64,000 nt of DNA, from assembly GCA_012932295.1 (NCBI GenBank), contig JAAONU010000013.1, positions 1,844,603 through 1,908,602 of the forward strand, in the 5' to 3' direction. This document shows, one piece after another, positions 54,501 through 60,500 of the stretch. The position numbers and the translations under genes are program-made. Numbering within the stretch: the stretch's first letter is position 1; each line of letters begins with the position of its first letter. Source of the stretch: Cyclina sinensis (lineage: Eukaryota; Mollusca; Bivalvia; Venerida; Veneridae). The notes under the pieces were generated by a model. The model did no database searches, was not told where the DNA came from, and saw only the letters and a list, made by a program, of their open reading frames with translations.

Positions 54501-57500
54501 CACACTCGAAGTATTCTGTGGCTCGAGGTGTTTTTATGGTCCCAATGTGTTAATTTACACCTTTCAAGGGTCAAACTCATAACTGGTGTGTGAATTGTCT
54601 CACAGGTTGTCATAACAGTGAAATGGCACATTTGATCCATTAATTGCAATACTTTAGATGTTTTTAACTTCAAATCTGTTGAAATCAGCAATGTACGTTT
54701 TTTTAAAATGGTATTAACTGAAATGACGTAACATGGGCAGATCTTGTCTTTTGAAGTAATAAATACTTCAGAAACAATTTACAACTCTACAGCATAGCGA
54801 CAAGTTCTGCACAAGAAATTCAATGCAACTTACACAAAAAGACCATTTATAAAATCTTTATCAGGCAAAAATTGCAGCAAAGGTATGTCATCATAGTGAT
54901 GGTAAACCATTACAATATTTTGGGTGTATTTGCCGGTGGTGTAGCCTATCATTTCCTTTATGAATGAATCTTCATTTTGCCATTTAGCAATTAAGGAAAG
55001 ACTCTAATATAGACATATCCTTTATAAAGAAACTTAGAATCAAGAAATGACCAAGAAATTCGGGAAAATTAAAAAACAAGAGGGCCATCATGGCCCTGGA
55101 TCGCTCACCGGAGTACTTTGCCTGAGGGTCTACCGTTAAGCAAACGTCAGATGCAACATAACATTTTCTAACTGAAGATATTCAAAGATCTCATATTTTA
55201 TACAAACAAGAAGATTTTCAAAGTTTTCCCTATGTAAAATAAGTTGACCCCCAGGGCAGGACCAAATTTGACCCCAGGGGCATAATTAGAACAAACTTGG
55301 TAGAGGTCCACAAGACAATGCTACATACCAAATCTTAGATCTTGGGGCCTTGTGGTTTCAGACAAGAAGATTTTTAAAGTTTCACTATATAAGCCTATGT
55401 AAAATCCATTGACCCCCGGGTAGGGGCCAAATTTGACCCCAGGGCCTAAATTTGAACAAACTTGGTAGAGGTCCACACGACATTGCTACATACCAAATCT
55501 TAAGGCTCAGGGCCTTGTGGTTTCAGACAAGAAGATTTTTAAAGTTTCACTATGTTAAATCAGTTGACCCCCGGGGCAGGGTCAAATTTGACCCCAGGGG
55601 CATAATTTGAACAAACTTGGTAGAGGTTCACTAGACAATGTCCCATACCAAATCTTAAGGCTCAGGGCCTTGTGGTTTCAGACAAGAAGATTTTTAAAGT
55701 TTCACTATATAAGCCTATGTAAAGTTAATTGACCCCCGGGGTGGGGCCAAATTTGACCCCAGGGGCATAATTTGAACAAACTTAAAAGAGGTCCACTAGA
55801 CAATGCTACATACCAAATCTTAAGGCTCAGGGCCTTGTCGTTTCAGACAAGAAGATTTTCAAAGTTTTTCCTTAATGTTGCCACAGCAACCAGAGTTCTT
55901 GATGGAATTGAATTCTTTGAACAACTTTGGTAGAGCTTTATGCAAGGAACATCCCAGGCAAGTTTCATCAAATTTGGCCCAGAGGTTTCAGCGGAGATGT
56001 CGTTTGAATGAAATTGTTGACAGACGATGGACAAAGTCCGGTCACAATAGCTCACCATGAGCCAAAGGCTCAGGTGAGCTAAAAACAATAGATAAGATAA
56101 AGAGACTAATTCAGAAGATATATAGATCATAATAATGAGCCACCAGCATGGATTTTGTGACTCGAATTATTCAAGGCTAGAAGTTTTTCTTGCAGTCATG
56201 ACAACTTCGAGCCATCGAGGAATGACTGTATGTCTTTTACCTATTTGCATACCTGGCGAAAGCTAGAGTATAAGCCCTGCAGCAATTGATGATAATCAAT
56301 CTGTGAAAGTTTTGTGAAAATCAATTGAGAATTGTATGAATAGTTGTGCACAGAAGAGGGGGCAGATGGAATAATGGATGGACAGTGCAACTACTACATG
56401 CCAACCTTTGGAGGAATAAAAAGGAAGAATAAATGAAAGAAATATAGCAAGAAATAAGAAATTAAAATCTTTAAAGAATCATGAAGCTCTTAATGTGACA
56501 TCTGGCTAAATAAAGGTGTTGTAAAATACACCATCATTAGCTTCACTGTAGCTTTCACATGCCTTTGCCAACTGGCCATCTTTCATGTTACCTTGGTATG
56601 GTGTTTGCTTGAGGACTATATCTATGAGTTTTAAGTTCTAATATAACCCAGAGCAGACTATCAACAAACTGGGAAAAGGTATTGTACGCACTGTGCAAAT
56701 TCATTCCATCGAAATTATAGTTCAAAACAAAAACTTTGAACAAACACACAATTCAAATATACTATATCTAGTAACAAGCAAAGCAGCCTTACCCGATAGA
56801 ACTGACCACAGCTCTGCTGATAATGATCACATCACATCTGTTGACCACACTCAGTTTACCGCGATGATACATAGTTGTTCCTGGAAACACTACACTCCTT
56901 TTGTACCTACAACAGGGTGCATTAGTATACAAGTAATGTATAAACAAGATCAAACAAATCAATACCAAAAAAATTACAGGGTAGTAACAGAAAAAAATTA
57001 TAACTTAAGATGCAGTTCTAATAAAAATAAAAAAATCAGATTCTTTGTTGATTTCAAGAATGGTATTCAAATTTTAGAAGAATTATGTGTATCCTTTTTG
57101 TTTAAAATCCCTACGAGAATATGTTTTGTTTCCAAAGTGTCTATTAGAATATGTTTTGTTTTTAAAATATTTATTACAATATGTTTTGTTTCCAGAATGA
57201 CTGTTAGAATATGCTTTGTTTCCAAAATATCTCTCAAAATATCTTTTGTTTCTAAAGTGTCTATTAGAGTATGTTTTGTTCCCAGAAAGTCTGTAAGAAT
57301 ATGTTTTGTTTCCAGTATGTCTATCAGAATACGTTTTGTAACCAAAGTGTCTATTACAATCTGTTTTGTAACCAAAGTGTCTATTACAATATGTTTTGTT
57401 TCCAAAGTGTCTATCAAAATGTTTTATTTCCAAAGTGTCTATCAGAATATGTTTTATTCACAAAGTGTCAATCAGAATATGTTTTATTTCCAAAGTGTCA

Positions 57501-60500
57501 ATCAGAATATGTTTTATTTCCAAAGTGTCTATCAGAATATGTTTTATTTCCAAAGTGTCTATTAGAATATGTTTTATTCCCAAAGTGTCTCTCAGAATAT
57601 GTTTTATTCCCAAAGTGTCTATTAGAATATGTTTTATTTCCTTAGTGACTATCAGAATATGTTTTATTTCCTAAGTGACTATCAGAATATGTTTTATTCC
57701 CAAAGTGTCTATTAGAATATGTTTTATTTCCTTAGTGACTATCAGAATATGTTTTATTTCCTAAGTGACTATCAGAATATGTTTTATTTCCAAAGTGTCT
57801 ATTAGAATATGTTTTATTCCCAAAGTGTCTATTAGAATATGTTTTATTTCCAAAGTGTCTATTAGAAAATGTTTTGTTTTGAAGTTAGAGGAAAACAAGC
57901 ATAACAGTCATGTTTAAATTGATGAAGTGGTATGATTTCTACAGGTCAAATATGATCCAACAAATCAAGAAACAATAAAACTCTGCTCGTGTACTTTGTT
58001 GTCTGTTCCCTTTAGTACTTTTAGCTAGGCACAAAAATTGTGATACAATGATAATTGTGATTTTACAAAAACAATTATCAGGTCTATTGCCAATATGAAG
58101 AACTGAGTTTTAGGTTAACCAACTCACCAGTCAGTTTCTCTGTGATCATAAGTGTTCATTAACGGTGTCCCTGGATATAGTCGGAACACTCCATCAACTG
58201 ACCCATAAAACCTAAAGAAAATGATTTTAATCTTGATTAAATACATAAAGAAACCATATCAGTTATCAAGACACACCAATTTTTCAATGTATTACTGCTT
58301 CTGTTTGAAGAAGCAGCATAGTAACATAAGCATAGTTCACATTTCACAGTGAAGAAAAAAGGTGCTGCTAGCTAAATGACTTACTTGAAAGAGAAAAGAT
58401 AAACATAAAAACAATGACTGCACAAGAGCATAGGCCATCACTGTCACCTCAAAATCAAAAGGGATCATCTGCTGATCATGCCTAATGTCCCTACCAAGTT
58501 TTGTGTACACATACCAGAGTGTTCCTGAATAATTAATTTGACAAGAATATTACACAGGCTATTACTCTGACCCTGACCTTTGACCCTGTAACCTCAAGAT
58601 CAATAGGGGTCATCTATTGGTCATGTCCATTAACTCTATGATGCTTAATGAACCTAGGGGGATCAGTGGTCCAGTGGTAATGCACTGGACTAGTAACCCA
58701 GGGATTGTGAGATCGATCCCCACTCCACCATAAACATTACTAAGTGTCTTTTGGATTAGATGTTAAAACAAGGACCCATGTATCAGTGTTGTACTAAGCA
58801 TGCAAAAGAACCAATGGGATACTTTCTGTACCTTGCACTATCTACCACAACATAAAATAACTAATTTCAGCAGGGGGCATCAGTCATATGGGCAACCGGT
58901 ACCGCTGATAAATAAACTCAAATAGATAGACAGACCTAGGCCCAAGCTTTGGCCAGCTATTGATCAGACAAGGATTTAAATAGGTGGCTCTTGTGACAGT
59001 GACCTTTGATCTAGTGACCACAAAATCAATACAGGTCATCTACTGGTCATGCCAAATAAGCTGAAAAACTTTCATGAATCTCAGACCAAAAGTTAACCAG
59101 TTATTGATACGACAAGGACTTTGCAAAGGTGGCCACTGTTACCTCTGTCCTCAAAATTAATAGGAGTCATCAACTGGTCATGCCAAAATATTCTATGAAG
59201 TTTCATGAACCTAGGCCCAAGCGCTCAATGATTATTAACTGAACAAATAGTATTAAGACCCTGTATGTGATCACATATAGACAGCACCAACACTTTATGT
59301 CACCTACTTTCTTAATCTCTTCCATAAGCAACAATGCTGGATAATAATGCATAGACAAAGTCTGAATAAAATCTATAAGTGTTGAATTCATATTGTACAT
59401 ACAAGCACATAAAATCCATTTTAATAAAATGCAGAACTTTCATATCACTTTTGCATTTTATAGCTACTTAGAACAGTTCAGCACAGAACCCTGTTGTCTT
59501 TGCAACATGCAATGAGTACAAATGAATGCAGACCCTGCCTCTGATAATTTTCATTTCATAAATACATCTTACTCATATTTTTTTTCAGTAAAGGATTTCA
59601 ACAGAACATTTTGTCACACAAATATTTTTTTTTATCATTTTGGTTTTCTAAGTCTAGAACAAGTAAAAGAATGCATGAAAAGACACAAACTATTTACTGA
59701 CAGTAAAAAAACAGTATTTGTAGTGAACTACATTACAGAACCTTTCAATGACCTCTCTTGAATTGCTGGTCCACAAAGTGTCTAAGCCGTCAGTTGCTTT
59801 CAACGTGTGGAACACAAGATCTTTTAGTGCTGGAATATAAATATATTATGTGGATTTCACAAGCTTAAGATGCTAAGATAATGTCATTCAGACACAAAAT
59901 ATTTTAAATTTCTTCAATAGTTTACTCTTCTGATCTGAATTTTGCTAAACAGGTACCCTCAACAATAATAAACATTCTCTCACTAAAAATATCATAACAA
60001 GAAACACAAGAAATGTTTGTAAAACATACATGCCCCACAGCAGCACCTAATTGCTTGTGGTTGGGCCAAAGCGTTCTCTAGTTATTGATCAGAAACCGCT
60101 TTTAGGATCAAGGTCCCTGTGGCCTTGACCATGGCCCTAATGACCTCAAAATCAATAGGGGTCATCTACTGGTGATGACCAACCAGCATACCAAGTTTGG
60201 TGAACCTAGGTCAAAGCATTCTCTAGTTATTGATCGGAAACTGTTTTTAGGATGAAAGTCTCTGTGAGCTTGACCTTTGACCTAATGACCTCAAAGTCAA
60301 TAGGGGTCATCTAATGGTGATGACCAACCAGCATACCAAGTTTGGTGAACCTAGGTCAAAGCATTCTCTAGTTATTAATCGGAAACGAAGTGTCTACCGA
60401 CAGACGGACCCACCAACCGACCTTTGCAAACCTATATGCCCCCTCATCTTCGATGGGGGGCATAACAATAGTCCTGGAAATGCAGAAGAAATCTGTGTCA

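Noticed and set aside
56693..57565. 290-codon + frame and 116-codon minus frames over the 30-bp minisatellite
   Set aside because: The period is divisible by three, so frames open on both strands; peptides are pure 10-residue repeats with no gene context.
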